This document shows positions 53,151 through 64,000 of a stretch of DNA of 64,000 nt, one piece after another. The notes under the pieces are model-generated. The model saw only the letters and a program-made list of their open reading frames with translations. It was not told the origin of the DNA and made no database searches. The DNA comes from Endocalyx cinctus. Lineage: Eukaryota > Ascomycota > Sordariomycetes > Amphisphaeriales > Apiosporaceae. The position numbers and the translations under genes are program-made. The stretch lies in assembly GCA_001600455.1 (NCBI GenBank), contig BCKC01000004.1:1798001-1862000 (forward strand), given 5' to 3'. How positions within the stretch are numbered: position 1 is the stretch's first letter; each line of letters opens with the position of its first letter.

Positions 53151-56100
53151 TCGTCGCGGGGAAACTGCCCTACTCCTTTTTCTCGAGAAAGTGCAGCGGC
53201 GAGGAAGAATGTCTGTTTTCGTCCTGCGTTAGATAATTTCTCTCTAGCAGGCCAAATAGTCGTTTCGTTCGTAGTCTAAGTAGTTAAAAGGGAGAGGAGA
53301 GGAAACTGAAGTACTTTGAGAGGGGGCGAGATGCTTGGTAAGACCGCTACGACGAGATCTGCGGTAACCGATAGGTTAATTAGTTCGTATGGTGTCGCTA
53401 TTTTGACTTTACCCTGTCTTTCCGGTGCGCTGATAGATCGTAAAAGCGCTCGATATTGCTTTGTATGCTTGTCTCGACCTTTACGTGCGTGATCAGCCGT
53501 CTTATGGTCAGGTTTGAACAGTCTTGCTCCATTCGAAAGGAGGAACGGAAAGCAGTTCGCCGGACGCGTCGTCTAAGACCCCCTTTGTCTTCTACACCCT
53601 TTTCAGTTGCCGGTTAAATACATAATTAAGTAATAAGTGCACCTCCCACCATCAGAGAGGGGGGGAGGGTGAGAGGGAGGTTTTCGGGACTTGATGAAAA
53701 GTCAGCGAAAAGAATCTCCCCAGAGTTGCGGTCTGGGGTGCTTGTAAGTAGGCAATGTGGTTAACACGTCCAAGGAGAAGAGGTATCGATCAAGTCCCCC
53801 TTTCTTCCGTGTGGCTCGAGATACAACTTGCCGGCGAGAGTATTAGATGCTGTAATTTGAAGTACCAAAGGTATTTTAATGTAGGGGTAGTCAGTAGTTA
53901 ATGGGGGGTGAATAAGTATTTGCCTGTAGTCGTATGGTATTGAGACCTCGGGACTTTGTAATTTGCCCATATTATGGGTTAATATATTATAAATATAAAT
54001 GGCGAGCGAAAGGGGGTAAGGAAAGGTTATCACGTTGAGCTGTCACATCTCAAAATCATTACCCCGGTTAATAATTGTGTTAGAGCCGCGTGGAATGGAA
54101 GTGCAACCGCAGACTTCAAGCCAAGATGACGTACTAGTTAAGAATTACCGGATGCTTCTTTAAGAGATAGGGTATACTGGAGTGAGGGTAGGCCGCACAC
54201 ACGATACTAGCTAGTTAAGGGTAGGGCTCAATGAAACATTAATTCCTAGCCCTCTTTCCATACAAAATATATGGACAGGTCCCTTTCATATTACAAATTT
54301 AGATGAGTCAACCTCAAGATTCTGGTGATGATATTGCGTGTATATATAAATTTACACCTGATGGTTGTTGCGCAGCTTCGTCTTAACCCTCGGCTTCCTA
54401 TGTAATTATATTCACGCCACTATGTCGCCTTACGGTCTGACTATGCGTGGTCAAGGGATAGGCCGGCGTGTATCTTGCTATATAGTAGCATGATATTACT
54501 TTTGAGCCTGGGTTCCGACGGAGTGAGCAACTAGTATCATAATATTTTGGCTCAGTAGTATCATAAGATCACAGAGCTGCGCCCTTCAAGCTTGGGATGA
54601 AAACTCGAAAACTACGATTGAGCGGTAGATAAATGAATATTATGGAAAGATAAGGTAACGCGTAGGCTAGCCTCTCCGCTGGTAGATAGTTACAGATTAT
54701 ATCATAATGTTTACAAAGATTCGAGTTGAAGAAGACGAAATTATATATGATTAAAAGAAATAACTCTTGGACCCGTTATTATCTGTCATGCCAGAAAAGT
54801 TAAGCTCGTAGCAAGCTCTGTCAATGCAGAAGTCACCTCATCGTTATACTCAGTACACTTAAGTATAGTAGGTTAGCTAATAAGCTGTACCTCTGGAAAC
54901 AAGACAAGCAGCTCTACAGAAGAGTTGTGTTTTATCTATTGTCCGTATCTTAATTAGTGTGTCTCTTTGTAGAAACCACCGAGGGACAAGCTCAAAACAG
55001 CGCAGGATTTTCTTTATAGGGACAGTTCAAGCCTCTGAGAAATGTATAGTGGAGGACGTAAAACAGGCTTCCTGGGACGAATGAAGCTATAAGTTTTGTA
55101 GTCTTTCCAGGTATTACCTTCTGGTACTAATATATATAACTAGAAAAGTTTTCTGATAATAACATTCAAACGTGATCCTTGGCGACTGATGTTTACTACG
55201 TCACTCTAAAACAAGGAATTTGGATGGCTTGTATTATGAGTATGGGGAATTTTATAGAGCCTCGGCGGCAGAAGTTTTCTGGCAGTGAAGACCATGGCTT
55301 TGGTGGCGTTGGTAATCTAAGACATTGGCAAATAAACAAGTCGAAGATCTCTTCAATCTGGTCTGGCGCGATGTCTTCATCACACACAACAGAGCTCCAG
55401 TAGTAACATAGACCAGCGGATTGAGTAATTACCTGGTTAATTCTTTGAGCTATCATTAAGTAAGTAGTTTTTGTTTGCAATCAATTATCTGAAGAACTTT
55501 AATAAACTCAAAGATATTCAAGATAGTTTTAAAGAAAGTACAGTTGATTATCATCTACACGTTGCAAAAATCGGCAAAGACTATTATATAATAACGAATG
55601 CAAGTCACACTATTCCGGATAGCTAGAAAGTTGGCCATAAATCCATATCCACCAAGACGTTCCTTGGAAACCCCGAGAACGTCTGTGATATCTTTTGTTG
55701 TTCCTATACGTTATTAAGTTCTACGAGGATATATATCTTCAGATAAATGATCCATCTATAAAGAAAATAATTAGTATCCCTTGGGTATCTCGAATCGTGT
55801 ATGTTCTGACGTGATAACTTCTAAAAGCTTGAACGCGTGTAACTAGCCCACCCTTCGTTTTAACCTCCCTTTCCTAGTAATTATACTACACTACAATCTC
55901 GTTATTAACGTTGAAATCTGTTCCATTCCGAACTCCTCTTATTGTAATACGTGAGTATATAATTAAAAAAAAAAAAAAAAATCATCACGTAACATATAAA
56001 TACGGTATCTGCATCATGGTGTTCGGTTTATCAGTTTTTCCTGATCAGCCTGGGCTAACCCAACGCTTTTATATATTTCCAAGTTGAGTATAGTAATAAA

Positions 56101-57453
56101 TAGCAGCATATGAAAGAGCAATTATGCCGAAAAATATCCTATTGCACAACTCAAAACTCAGTCTATTATGCTCCATTGGATGTATAAGTTGTCTTCTTTT
56201 GGCTGGTGGAAATCTAGCGCTGCTTTTTCTCCATCGTCTATTACTGTACCCATGCAACGCTCGTTGTCAAACAATTTCAAATAAATGCATAAACTACTTT
56301 CTGTTTCATTGCTGATTAAACTTGAGTTTGACTTTTGCGGGATACGTAATTAAAAGCGTAAAAGCTGTGATGTAGACTCAGGAAAGATACACGTATCGAA
56401 AAGGTCGTTGGTGTAATTACCATTAATGAGATTACGTATGATTTGTGTGTATTATTATAGCATTGAACACTGTAAGATAAAATACCTGTGTATTCTAGTT
56501 TATATGAATGGAAATAATGGGGTTGTTGTGTGTGTATATCACTAAACCTGTCTTCTTCACTCTTCTATATTTCAGTTAGTAATGGAGTTGAGAGCATATT
56601 ATTGCGAAATACCTGTAGAAATTTAGCCGTAAAAAGAGGAGGCTGGTTGGTTTCGTGAAGGGTTTCATAATAAAAATCATGCATCAAATCAGGCTCTCTT
56701 TTTGTATCGTGGTCAATCCTTTGTTAATATAATTAAAAGTGGTGGATAAGAGGGCTAAAAGTGATGGTGATGGTATTCAAGAGATATCAATGGGTTTTGC
56801 ATCGAGTGGTTGATGAAAATATCATAATTATATGATCTTGTTTAGCACCAGAAAAGAGGTGGTATCGTATTATTGTTAATTTTGAAACAAAAATAATAGA
56901 AAATGTAGGTTCTATTGATGGACAATGAATAATAGGATGACATCAAATCAAGTCAATCATATTCGTCGCTGATTGAGGGGTAGGAGTAGATCTTCAGGTG
57001 CATATTGCATCGGAAACGGGATGCAATGGTAGCAGTGTTACCTGATAATGCCTACGATAGATACACAAAATACGACTATTGTTGGAGACAATAATAAACG
57101 ATTTTACTGATTTGATTCATTGATATCGTAGTCTACTTAATAAGACTACGTAAAGAACGGACGAGTTAAAAAAGTATCTCAGTCCGTTGCGACAGCATTC
57201 GTGCTATAATTACAGCGAGACCGTCGTGAAGTTTTCGCTCTCGCGGCACGAAGCTGTGTGTGTAAGTTACATGATGATGGAGAGCAGTAATCACTCTCGT
57301 TCCACCTGCAACATGGTATCGTTTCTTCCGAAGACATTCCATCGTATCGTAATCCCATTTCCCCCAAAAAGAAAAGAATTCCCAGGTCATGATAAAAAAG
57401 TATTTACAAAAAGAAAGTTGAAAAACACCCTCGATCACGTCCAAAGGATTTAT
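51925..57453. other. Gene-free 5.5 kb spacer
   Basis: No protein gene supported. The left part to about 53800 has moderate GC, a T31 run (53118-53148) and the telomere-complement CTAACCCTAA at about 52959-52968. From about 53900 on it is AT-rich with many stops in all frames. A minus-strand open stretch at about 55210-55450 (containing CDEDIAPDQIEEIFDLFICQ) looks slightly protein-like and could be a gene relic, but no family is recognised. Confidence 0.5.
53118..53148 (+). repeat. T31 homopolymer
   Basis: Thirty-one consecutive T residues, the longest T run in the window. Exact length uncertain. Confidence 0.85.
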
Positions 57454-57777
57454 TTAAACGTGCTTAATATGCATCCGATCCATCCCGTGCTTTATCTTGG
57501 TATCGGCGCCGACGGCCATCTTCTCGAGCGGCAGCTTATCCTCGATCTTCTTGACCGTCCTCTCGAGACGGGGCTCGATCCTCTCGGCGAACCGCCTGGC
57601 CGGGGGCGCGAAGTACGAGATGTTCCGCTCCCAGCGGGGCGCCCACCGGGCCGTCTGAGACGCTAGACGCTCCTCGGCGCCGGGGAGCAGGAAGTAGAAT
57701 GGTGCGAACCCAGCTACGCCGGCGACGCCGAAGGTGGCGATCTCGGATCCTCTGGCTTTGGGGATGCGGACGGGCAT
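57454..57777 (-). CDS. Small membrane protein, uncharacterised
   Basis: A 107-aa single-exon protein. After a short basic N-terminus (MPVRIPKARGSEIA) comes one hydrophobic segment at about 15-32 (TFGVAGVAGFAPFYFLLP), then an Arg/Glu-rich amphipathic region (RRFAERIEPRLERTVKKIEDKLP) and a basic tail. The layout, a short basic leader, one helix and a charged domain, resembles small mitochondrial inner-membrane proteins, but no named family is recognised and location is inferred. The frame is open further upstream to 58005, but translation there looks non-coding. Met at 57777 was chosen because the GC-rich, protein-like composition begins exactly there. The coding part stands out as a GC-rich island in AT-rich surroundings. 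Confidence 0.7.
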   Translation of the reverse strand: MPVRIPKARGSEIATFGVAGVAGFAPFYFLLPGAEERLASQTARWAPRWERNISYFAPPARRFAERIEPRLERTVKKIEDKLPLEKMAVGADTKIKHGMDRMHIKHV

Positions 57778-60700
57778 TTTTGGGGATGGTATTTGCTTTG
57801 TTTGGTGAGATTTGTTGTTTTTGGAGGAGAGATGTTTGGGGTAGTGATATCTGCTAGGTGAGACAAAGAGGCTTGTAAGAGAGTGATGAAATAGAATAAG
57901 ATAGGTTTTGTTCGTACCGGACACTCTAAGCCCTAGGTGACCTAATATTCGGTGTTTTTTGATGGTTTGATGAATCTTTTGTAGGAATGGTATAAGTAAG
58001 TACAAAGTGGTATTTGTACGTGAAACAGAGAAGTAAAGAGATAAAGGGGGGATGGAAAAGAAAAGGATTGGAGAGAGAGGTTGGGGGGGATAATAAGGCT
58101 TTAATATGAATGGAACGGCATAATATGTGATGTGATTAATTTGGACATCTACTCCAACGATACGTATCTCGATGCAATCATAGGAATGCTTTGTATGTAC
58201 GTATGTATGTACAGTATTTCAAAAAGCAACAGGACTTACGATATTACCCTACTTTAGCACAAGATCACCTAAGTTTCCGGGGAAGGGATATACGAAAGGA
58301 AGCGGGGTAAACCAATAGGATATCGACAACGACGTCGTCAAAGCCAATGAAATGGATGTCGCTACTATGTAGGATCTTCAGCTTATGGTTTGCTTCGCGT
58401 CCGTTTCTTGTTAGGATCAAACTTAGAAGGTCATACGGTTTAGGAAAAGGGCGATTATCAACGTACCACACCGCGATTGGATTGCATGATGATGGGCTAT
58501 GCTGAACTGTACTGTACCGTAGGTATGTTTGTATTGGAGAGTTTATTGGAGGGTTTTACTGACTCGGTCGCTAAGAGGTTCACTGACGTAGGTTGGGTAA
58601 CAATAATACAAGAATACCCTGTTAAATTCAATCAACTTTGGTACTCGTACGTGTTTACATACTTGTTTTTACGTAGCGTCGCGTAGCGGAGGGTATATTT
58701 CAATATGTATGTGCTTTACTATGTAACCTTATTGATCAGATCATTTCTATTTAGTTAATGAATTCATCGTTCGATTCTATTATTTAGTCGAGAGTTTCCC
58801 CCCCCTTTTTTTTAAGACGTTGACCTGAAAGTTATCTACATGTCTCGTATGATTTTTTTAAGATGAAATATCTATCTATTTATTTATTTATATATTTATT
58901 TATATATTTATATATTGTATACATCCCTGGATATCGAGAGATCAATCACTCTATCGATATTAACTAATACACTTTGATACAGCAGAAGACCCTCCAAATC
59001 CCCTGAACTTACGTACATCCACTTCGGTCCCACTTGGGCTTTCAAACCCCGCTTTCCCCAGACGAGCCCAGACACAAATCAGTGGATCCATAAGCTGATC
59101 ATAACGCCATGACCCACCGAAGATGATACCTACCAATAGCGGTTCGTCTTTTGTCTTCAAATCTTCAAGAGGAATCCACTCTCCCCGGATTCTTGGTGGA
59201 CTGTCGACTCCTTTTTTTAGGGTAGCCCGCTGTACAAAGATAACCCACATCTGCCACCATACTAATTTCGACCTTCAATATTGATCTTCTCTCGTAAATC
59301 AACGACATCAATCATTATACTTCATACATACTATACAAATATAAAGAAAGAGAGAACGAAATGAATAAAACAAATTAGGGAATTAAGTAAGTACGTCTAG
59401 ACTCAAGATGACAACTATCGGGGGGGGGAAGATTAGAGCAGTAATACCCTGTCGGCCTGTAGATGAGTTTCAAAGGCGGTGTTACGTACTTGCAATCTTG
59501 TTTACTACCTAGTAAGTAGGTACCTAGGTATATACCGTACCCTGTCTCATAGTGCCGAGAACACTGTAAATTAACGGTTATGCCCCGGATATAAAATATT
59601 CAGGCGCATTAAATTAGCATTAGGTAAGTATTCAGCAAGCATTCTCATCTCGATTATATACTATCCGTTATCATATATAAAAGAGTCCAGTATATCGGCG
59701 AAGAAGTTCCCCATGCAGAGCTGCAAAAAAAAGATTTAAGAGTCATTTCCAAGCGGTCTGGTACGTACATACATAATAAGCGTAATACATATCATCGACA
59801 AACACTACGTACAGTACAGCCTTTTCACTATTATAAACCCGGCCCGAGCTGCACGCGATATCACAACTTGCGCAACGTCTAAAATAGCCCAAGCGTTCGC
59901 CGTCAGCTAACCCGCCTAGCCTAGCCCGCCGTCTTTAATTTTAGGGTGCGGGGGATCATCATACACTAAACGAATCCCCGAACGAGAAGACTACGACTGT
60001 ATGAGTGACAAACCATCAAGATCTTACCAAAAATATTACGTCCAGAATCACTTACGGTACAGTGTACACTTACATTTTGTTTTCGCTTCTTAAAGAAAAT
60101 ATTAACTCAAAGCTAGCAATGGTACAATACGTAGCTCAGATCGAGGGATAGGATCTGGAGGGGCTTTTCTTACCCACGTCGGACCCCTCCGTTTCCCTCC
60201 CCTTGCTGACGGGCTGATTACATACGGTAGAAGCTAAGCTTTTTACCTGTTCTTTTCGCCCCCTTCCATCTGAAATCGCCATCTCCGGATTCGGATATGA
60301 CACGAACTTGTTTGAATTGAACATACATATACTGTAGTGGTAGGGGAAATAGGGTTTTTATCTGTACGTCAAGGCCCGTTTAGCAGCCATATCCCCCCAT
60401 CAATCTGGTCTGGTCATTTTTCGAGAACCGGATCATGTTCGATTTAAGTCGCTCTCTGGCTATATTCATACCCAAGATGGAGCGCGACGACGTAGGTTTT
60501 ATTAATTGAGAGAGCTCTTCTAGGTATTTCACTGAGTGATAAACGTGAATTAAGCCGGCTCCCAGAAGAGGCTGAGCTATCACCTTGCGTGACAACGAGG
60601 ACTCTATATCATGATAATTGGCTCCGAACGAGGGTCGTCGGTAATCCATTACCGACCCTGAACATGCCTCGAATACGTAGCCTTGCGACTTCAAGGATGA

Positions 60701-61028
60701 TTTTACTTCTTATCACATACTGCCCCAAGCAAGGCAGTATTTACGTCTCAAGCGTACCTTATTGGTTAAATATACGCACGTTGCATTACTCCCTGTCAGA
60801 ATACCACGGCAAAATGTAACATTCTAGGAGTTATCACCACTTATTTGTTACTCGTCGTCTGCGAGGCGTACCTTGAAAATATGTATATCTGGTGTAGATA
60901 ACCCATGAGCTTGGCACCTCGAGTCCTCTATGCTCTCAACCGACCTGAGCGTAATCAATTGCGAAAGGTGATCACATATTTGACTTTCATCTCACATAAT
61001 TTTCTTTGCGTGATTCGAGTTATTTGAC
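57778..61028. other. Spacer before the large membrane protein gene
   Basis: About 3.25 kb without a supported gene. It has a TATTTA-type repeat at about 58873-58915, GTATGTATGTAC near 58197-58212, CCTAGGTA-type motifs near 59508-59530 and a G9 run at 59420-59428. Short minus-strand frames at 58265-58471, 58960-59250 and 60380-60694 were considered and rejected. Confidence 0.5.
58873..58915 (+). repeat. AT-rich TATTTA/TATATTTA simple repeat
   Basis: Imperfect repetition of TATTTATTTA and TATATTTA units over about 43 nt in the spacer left of 59 kb. No function apparent. Confidence 0.8.
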
Positions 61029-63416
61029 ATGGAAAGTGAGAGTAGTCACTCCTCTGTTGTTCCCAACGATGGGACTGTCTCAGAATCGAATGAACCGCCT
61101 TCTCGTATCAGCCCGGAGCATCTATCGCACGGGGAGGCTTCTAATATCCCCGAAATCATTCCCCAAAGACCAGAAAGTTTGACAATCGACGCTATTTCAA
61201 CCTCGGCGGCCCTAGAATCTTCATCCGAGACTCGATCACCCCCGGAAAACCAGCCCATCAGGTCAGCATCGATATCCCTCGAAGTCGCGGACCACCCATC
61301 GGCAGATGATATACCACCCTTATCCCTTGCTGAGGGCGAAGTCCGTCAGTCCGTTCTCGATTCGCTCGGATTCCTCAACGGATGTATCATCATCTTCGGA
61401 ACGATCATCTCCTTCTCCACCCTCGGATTTCTCACCTTTTTATGGGTCGGCGGTCAAAGAGCGGTCGAGCCCGAAGGCCAATCCGCGAGCCACGCGTGGC
61501 GTCGAATCATGTTAGGGGGATGGCTTCCCCAACTCATAACCATCTCCACCGTGATCCTGCGCCTTTGCGTATCCGCCCAGACGGCCATCTGCACGTCCTT
61601 GACCGCCGCCCTCGCGCTCGAGCGGCGCGCCGTGCCCCTTTCCAAGACGGCCGCGATTTCCGCCCTGCGGAGCGTGAACGCTACCCCGTACGCGCTCTTG
61701 TGGAAGCTCCTAGGCGAGAAGCCTTTCGCTTCCGTACTGCATCCGGAGGGGATAGCGCTCCTGCTACTCGCGGCGGGTAACGTCGCGGCGCAGTTCTCGT
61801 CCACCATCCTCTTCGCCGACGTGCGCGACGGTACCCTGGCCGGGTTTCCGCGGGAGGCTCGGACGAATTTCTTTACGCGTAAGAACGATTCGGGTTTTCT
61901 GATCGGCTGGTCGGGTTCTCCCCCCGATATCCCTTTGTTCGGAGAACCGTCGAACGCGGGGTACGAGGCGGACCCGAACTTGCTAGGGCTGAGCGATACG
62001 GGTGTTAAACGTCACGCTATGCTTCCTTTGGCCGAGGATAGGACGGCCTTACGTAGTTATGAGGGCCCAGCTATGGTCATGAGTCAAAGAGTTGCGTGCA
62101 TGCCGCCCGTTATCGAGGGTCAGCTGGCGAACATCTTTACTCAGTTTGCAGCTTACCGTTCTGGACGTATGACAGGTCGGATCTTGATTAATGAGACGCT
62201 AAATAAAGTCGGATTATTAGACCAGGCTACGTGCGAATCAGGACAATGTCTATCCGATATTGATTTCGGTTGCAATATTCCCAGTAGTATCGTCGATTCA
62301 GAGCCTCTCACGTCAAGTTTCTGCACCCTTGGGGCCGTAGTCGGAAGTGAAGGAGAGTCGCTAAGATGGCAACTGGATACGGATCCCTGGTCTCCGGTAG
62401 TCCCCTTAGTCCTCGTCTTTACTACTAATTTTGACGAGGATGCGTGGAGACCACTTGCCAACACTTCTGTGGAACTACCTGATCCGAACACCAAGGACGA
62501 GTGGCAATCCTTCGACTTCGGCGCGGATCGTATCATAAACGTCTCTCTCTGCTTCAATGCAGCGAACGTCATGCTATCTAACGTCTCGATGGCTACTACC
62601 GCCACGAACCTCACCGAGCCGAAAGTTGGTCATAATTTCAACTCCTCCGACACGGAAGATCTACGAAGACTTTTGGGGGCGGAGCCTACCGTGCAAGGGT
62701 TAAACCAGAGAGGGATATTCGCGGTAAATAAGTTCGAGGATTGGGAAGACCATGTTTACGGCAGTAGCCAACTACCCCTGGATCAGCTGGGTAGTTTCGC
62801 CATCGAAGCCGCCTTGACGCCAGGCGAAGCGAACGAAACATTCAACGGCTGCGATCAATGCGAGCTTTATTCATCCGGCACGGCGAGGGAATATTCGAGG
62901 CTATTTTTGGACGTCATAGCGAGCACGCGAAGGCCGTCTCTCGCCGTCCAGAGTATTTACGCCTTGTTAGCATTAAGCGCCCACGAGCAATTGCTCGATT
63001 TCATCACGATTCCCGCGTCGGCCGAAATCGTCCAGACCGCCTCCGCGACCGTCCCCGCGAAACACTCGGGCCTAATCGCCGTGGTGGTTCTCACGTTCGT
63101 CAACGTCGGGCTCGTATTCACGTTGACGGGTATGTACCTGCGTCACTCTCGGTACACGATGATAGGCAACTTCTGGCACGCCGTCTCGCAGACGGTCTCG
63201 GACTCGACTACCGTAGACGTCTTGGCCCGCGGTAATAGGATGTGCGATTCGGATATCGCCCGTTTTCTGAGGGAAGGAGGTGATGGGAATAACGACTACC
63301 TAGTTTGCCTTGCGCGCGTACCGGATGCGAACGGGCAAGTCAAGATCGTCAAGGCGGGTGATTCTGAGGTGAATAAATGTGAGCTCGTAGCCCGGAAAAA
63401 AAGGCCTGAGTCTTAG
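61029..63416 (+). CDS. Large multi-pass membrane protein, uncharacterised
   Basis: Single-exon protein of 795 aa. Residues 1-105 are Ser/Pro/Glu-rich and likely cytosolic. Hydrophobic segments lie at about 115-140 (LGFLNGCIIIFGTIISFSTLGFLTF), 163-184, possibly 183-197, and 240-262. A long region of about 400 residues follows, with several N-glycosylation sequons and Cys pairs (CESGQCLSDIDFGC, CDQCELY), so probably luminal or extracellular. One more membrane segment at about 680-705 (LIAVVVLTFVNVGLVFTLTGMYL) precedes a 90-residue cytosolic tail. This plan is common among fungal hypothetical membrane proteins expanded in filamentous ascomycetes; no biochemical role is known to me. The GC content peaks at about 61550-61850. 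The start is the first ATG, preceded by a stop. Confidence 0.85.
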   Translation: MESESSHSSVVPNDGTVSESNEPPSRISPEHLSHGEASNIPEIIPQRPESLTIDAISTSAALESSSETRSPPENQPIRSASISLEVADHPSADDIPPLSLAEGEVRQSVLDSLGFLNGCIIIFGTIISFSTLGFLTFLWVGGQRAVEPEGQSASHAWRRIMLGGWLPQLITISTVILRLCVSAQTAICTSLTAALALERRAVPLSKTAAISALRSVNATPYALLWKLLGEKPFASVLHPEGIALLLLAAGNVAAQFSSTILFADVRDGTLAGFPREARTNFFTRKNDSGFLIGWSGSPPDIPLFGEPSNAGYEADPNLLGLSDTGVKRHAMLPLAEDRTALRSYEGPAMVMSQRVACMPPVIEGQLANIFTQFAAYRSGRMTGRILINETLNKVGLLDQATCESGQCLSDIDFGCNIPSSIVDSEPLTSSFCTLGAVVGSEGESLRWQLDTDPWSPVVPLVLVFTTNFDEDAWRPLANTSVELPDPNTKDEWQSFDFGADRIINVSLCFNAANVMLSNVSMATTATNLTEPKVGHNFNSSDTEDLRRLLGAEPTVQGLNQRGIFAVNKFEDWEDHVYGSSQLPLDQLGSFAIEAALTPGEANETFNGCDQCELYSSGTAREYSRLFLDVIASTRRPSLAVQSIYALLALSAHEQLLDFITIPASAEIVQTASATVPAKHSGLIAVVVLTFVNVGLVFTLTGMYLRHSRYTMIGNFWHAVSQTVSDSTTVDVLARGNRMCDSDIARFLREGGDGNNDYLVCLARVPDANGQVKIVKAGDSEVNKCELVARKKRPES

Positions 63417-63875
63417 AAAACTCAGCTTGAGTTCATTCATTTAATTATAAAATTGCTCATGATCATCAACAATATCCAAGCTTTAAGAAAAGGGGTAGGT
63501 CAAGCCTCAATTGTGGCTGTGCGTCTATTTCTGAACAGAGCAAAAGAAAAAGTGGGTTTTACGTGGTCAAAAACAGTTCCTGCAGCGCCTTGATCTGTCC
63601 CACTTATAATCAGTCTGCCAGGTCTGCCTAGAAGTATTTTTACTATGCGTTATCTAGTGAAAACTACCTCTGCGAATCTAAACCGTGTTAGGTTTAAAAT
63701 GCATGAGCAAGTAGGGGCACCAATACTTGGTGCTTACTTAAGTACACAGACCTGACAGACTGACAGACTGACAGAGTACCTAGGCAGCCAGGTAATTACT
63801 CCGTACTCAATTAATGCTCAAGCATAACAAAACAAAACTGAACAAAGTAAAATAATATAATAGAAAGGAATAGCA
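63417..63875. other. Spacer before the F-box gene
   Basis: AT-rich promoter-sized spacer. A TGACAGAC tandem repeat (63753-63774) and a TACCTAGG motif with ATTACTCCGTAC shortly after it (63777-63806) occur here; the same motifs recur in other spacers. Confidence 0.55.
63753..63774 (+). repeat. Tandem repeat of TGACAGAC
   Basis: Two perfect 8-bp units and a partial third (TGACAG). It lies about 100 nt upstream of the F-box start codon. Confidence 0.85.
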
Positions 63876-64000
63876 ATGGAGTTCATGCCTAACGAGGTAT
63901 TAGCCCACATATTCTCATTTCTAGAGTTTACTTTACCTCTTGAGGGATGGTGGAAAGGGGCTTCTCCTGACGATTATGACAACACTCGGCTTCATACTCT
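63876..64000 (+). CDS. F-box protein, 5' part only (cut by window edge)
   Basis: The ATG at 63876 opens a frame reading MEFMPNEVLAHIFSFLEF and continuing to the window end (41 codons). The P-x-E-V-L-x-x-I-F-x-x-L pattern is the F-box consensus, the Skp1-binding module of SCF ubiquitin ligases. The substrate-binding part lies beyond the edge, so nothing more can be said of its target. Such N-terminal F-box genes are numerous in filamentous fungi. Confidence 0.7.
   Translation, partial: MEFMPNEVLAHIFSFLEFTLPLEGWWKGASPDDYDNTRLHT

Noticed and set aside
58265..58471. 68-codon minus-strand frame
   Set aside because: Short, with no homology I recognise and no plausible splice partners.
58960..59250. 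96-codon minus-strand frame ending near a GTAAGT donor (59012 region)
   Set aside because: The donor is good, but no acceptor followed by coding sequence was found to its left and no family is recognised.
60380..60694. 104-codon minus-strand frame
   Set aside because: No domain, no codon character, isolated; not enough to call a gene.

Overview
This 64 kb window is nuclear DNA of a filamentous ascomycete (Pezizomycotina, probably Sordariomycetes; I cannot name the species). The evidence is short spliceosomal introns (38 to 278 nt) with GTAAGT-type donors and CTAAC-like branch sites, fungal forms of the recognised proteins, and long AT-rich spacers full of homopolymers. There are no rRNA genes, clear tRNAs, intact transposons or CRISPR arrays.

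Layout, left to right: PRP43-type DEAH helicase (771-3337, +); amidase-signature enzyme (4750-7016, +); Lin1/Snu40-type GYF protein (7504-8937, -), divergent from UFD1 (about 9825-11050, +); a single-pass membrane protein (14253-14996, +); a small Cys-rich protein (17945-18436, -); an 8 kb spacer; PRMT5 (26387-29011, -), divergent from an alpha/beta hydrolase (30132-31052, +), which converges on a secreted FAD oxidase of the BBE type (31559-33729, -); a 3.5 kb spacer holding a candidate RNase P or MRP RNA (about 34800-35143, +); GAPDH (37245-38354, +), convergent with RVB2/reptin (39366-41031, -); RVB2 is divergent from a 787-aa coiled-coil protein (42563-45072, +), which converges on peptidyl-tRNA hydrolase 2 (45978-46828, -); a basic nuclear-type protein with a spliced 5' leader (49678-51924, +); a 5.5 kb spacer with a weak telomerase-RNA candidate; a 107-aa membrane protein (57454-57777, -); a large multi-pass membrane protein (61029-63416, +); and the start of an F-box gene cut by the right edge (63876-64000, +).

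Most genes are housekeeping. PRP43, Lin1 and PRMT5 all bear on splicing or snRNP assembly; UFD1, RVB2, GAPDH and PTH2 serve protein quality control, chromatin, glycolysis and translation. The amidase, hydrolase and FAD oxidase are the accessory metabolic genes, and the last two form a convergent pair. I found no convincing multi-gene novel system. The best leads are the two candidate structural RNAs, a compact cluster of hairpins near 16.1 kb, the uncharacterised Cys-rich and LPPLLSPTL-motif proteins, sharp GC-rich blocks inside otherwise moderate genes, and a poly(A) leader abutting the oxidase start codon.

Limits: splice sites were placed by reading consensus sites and protein-family continuity, not from transcripts. 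Three ambiguous bases (N) occur at 17039, 28987 and 51623; the last two are in coding sequence.
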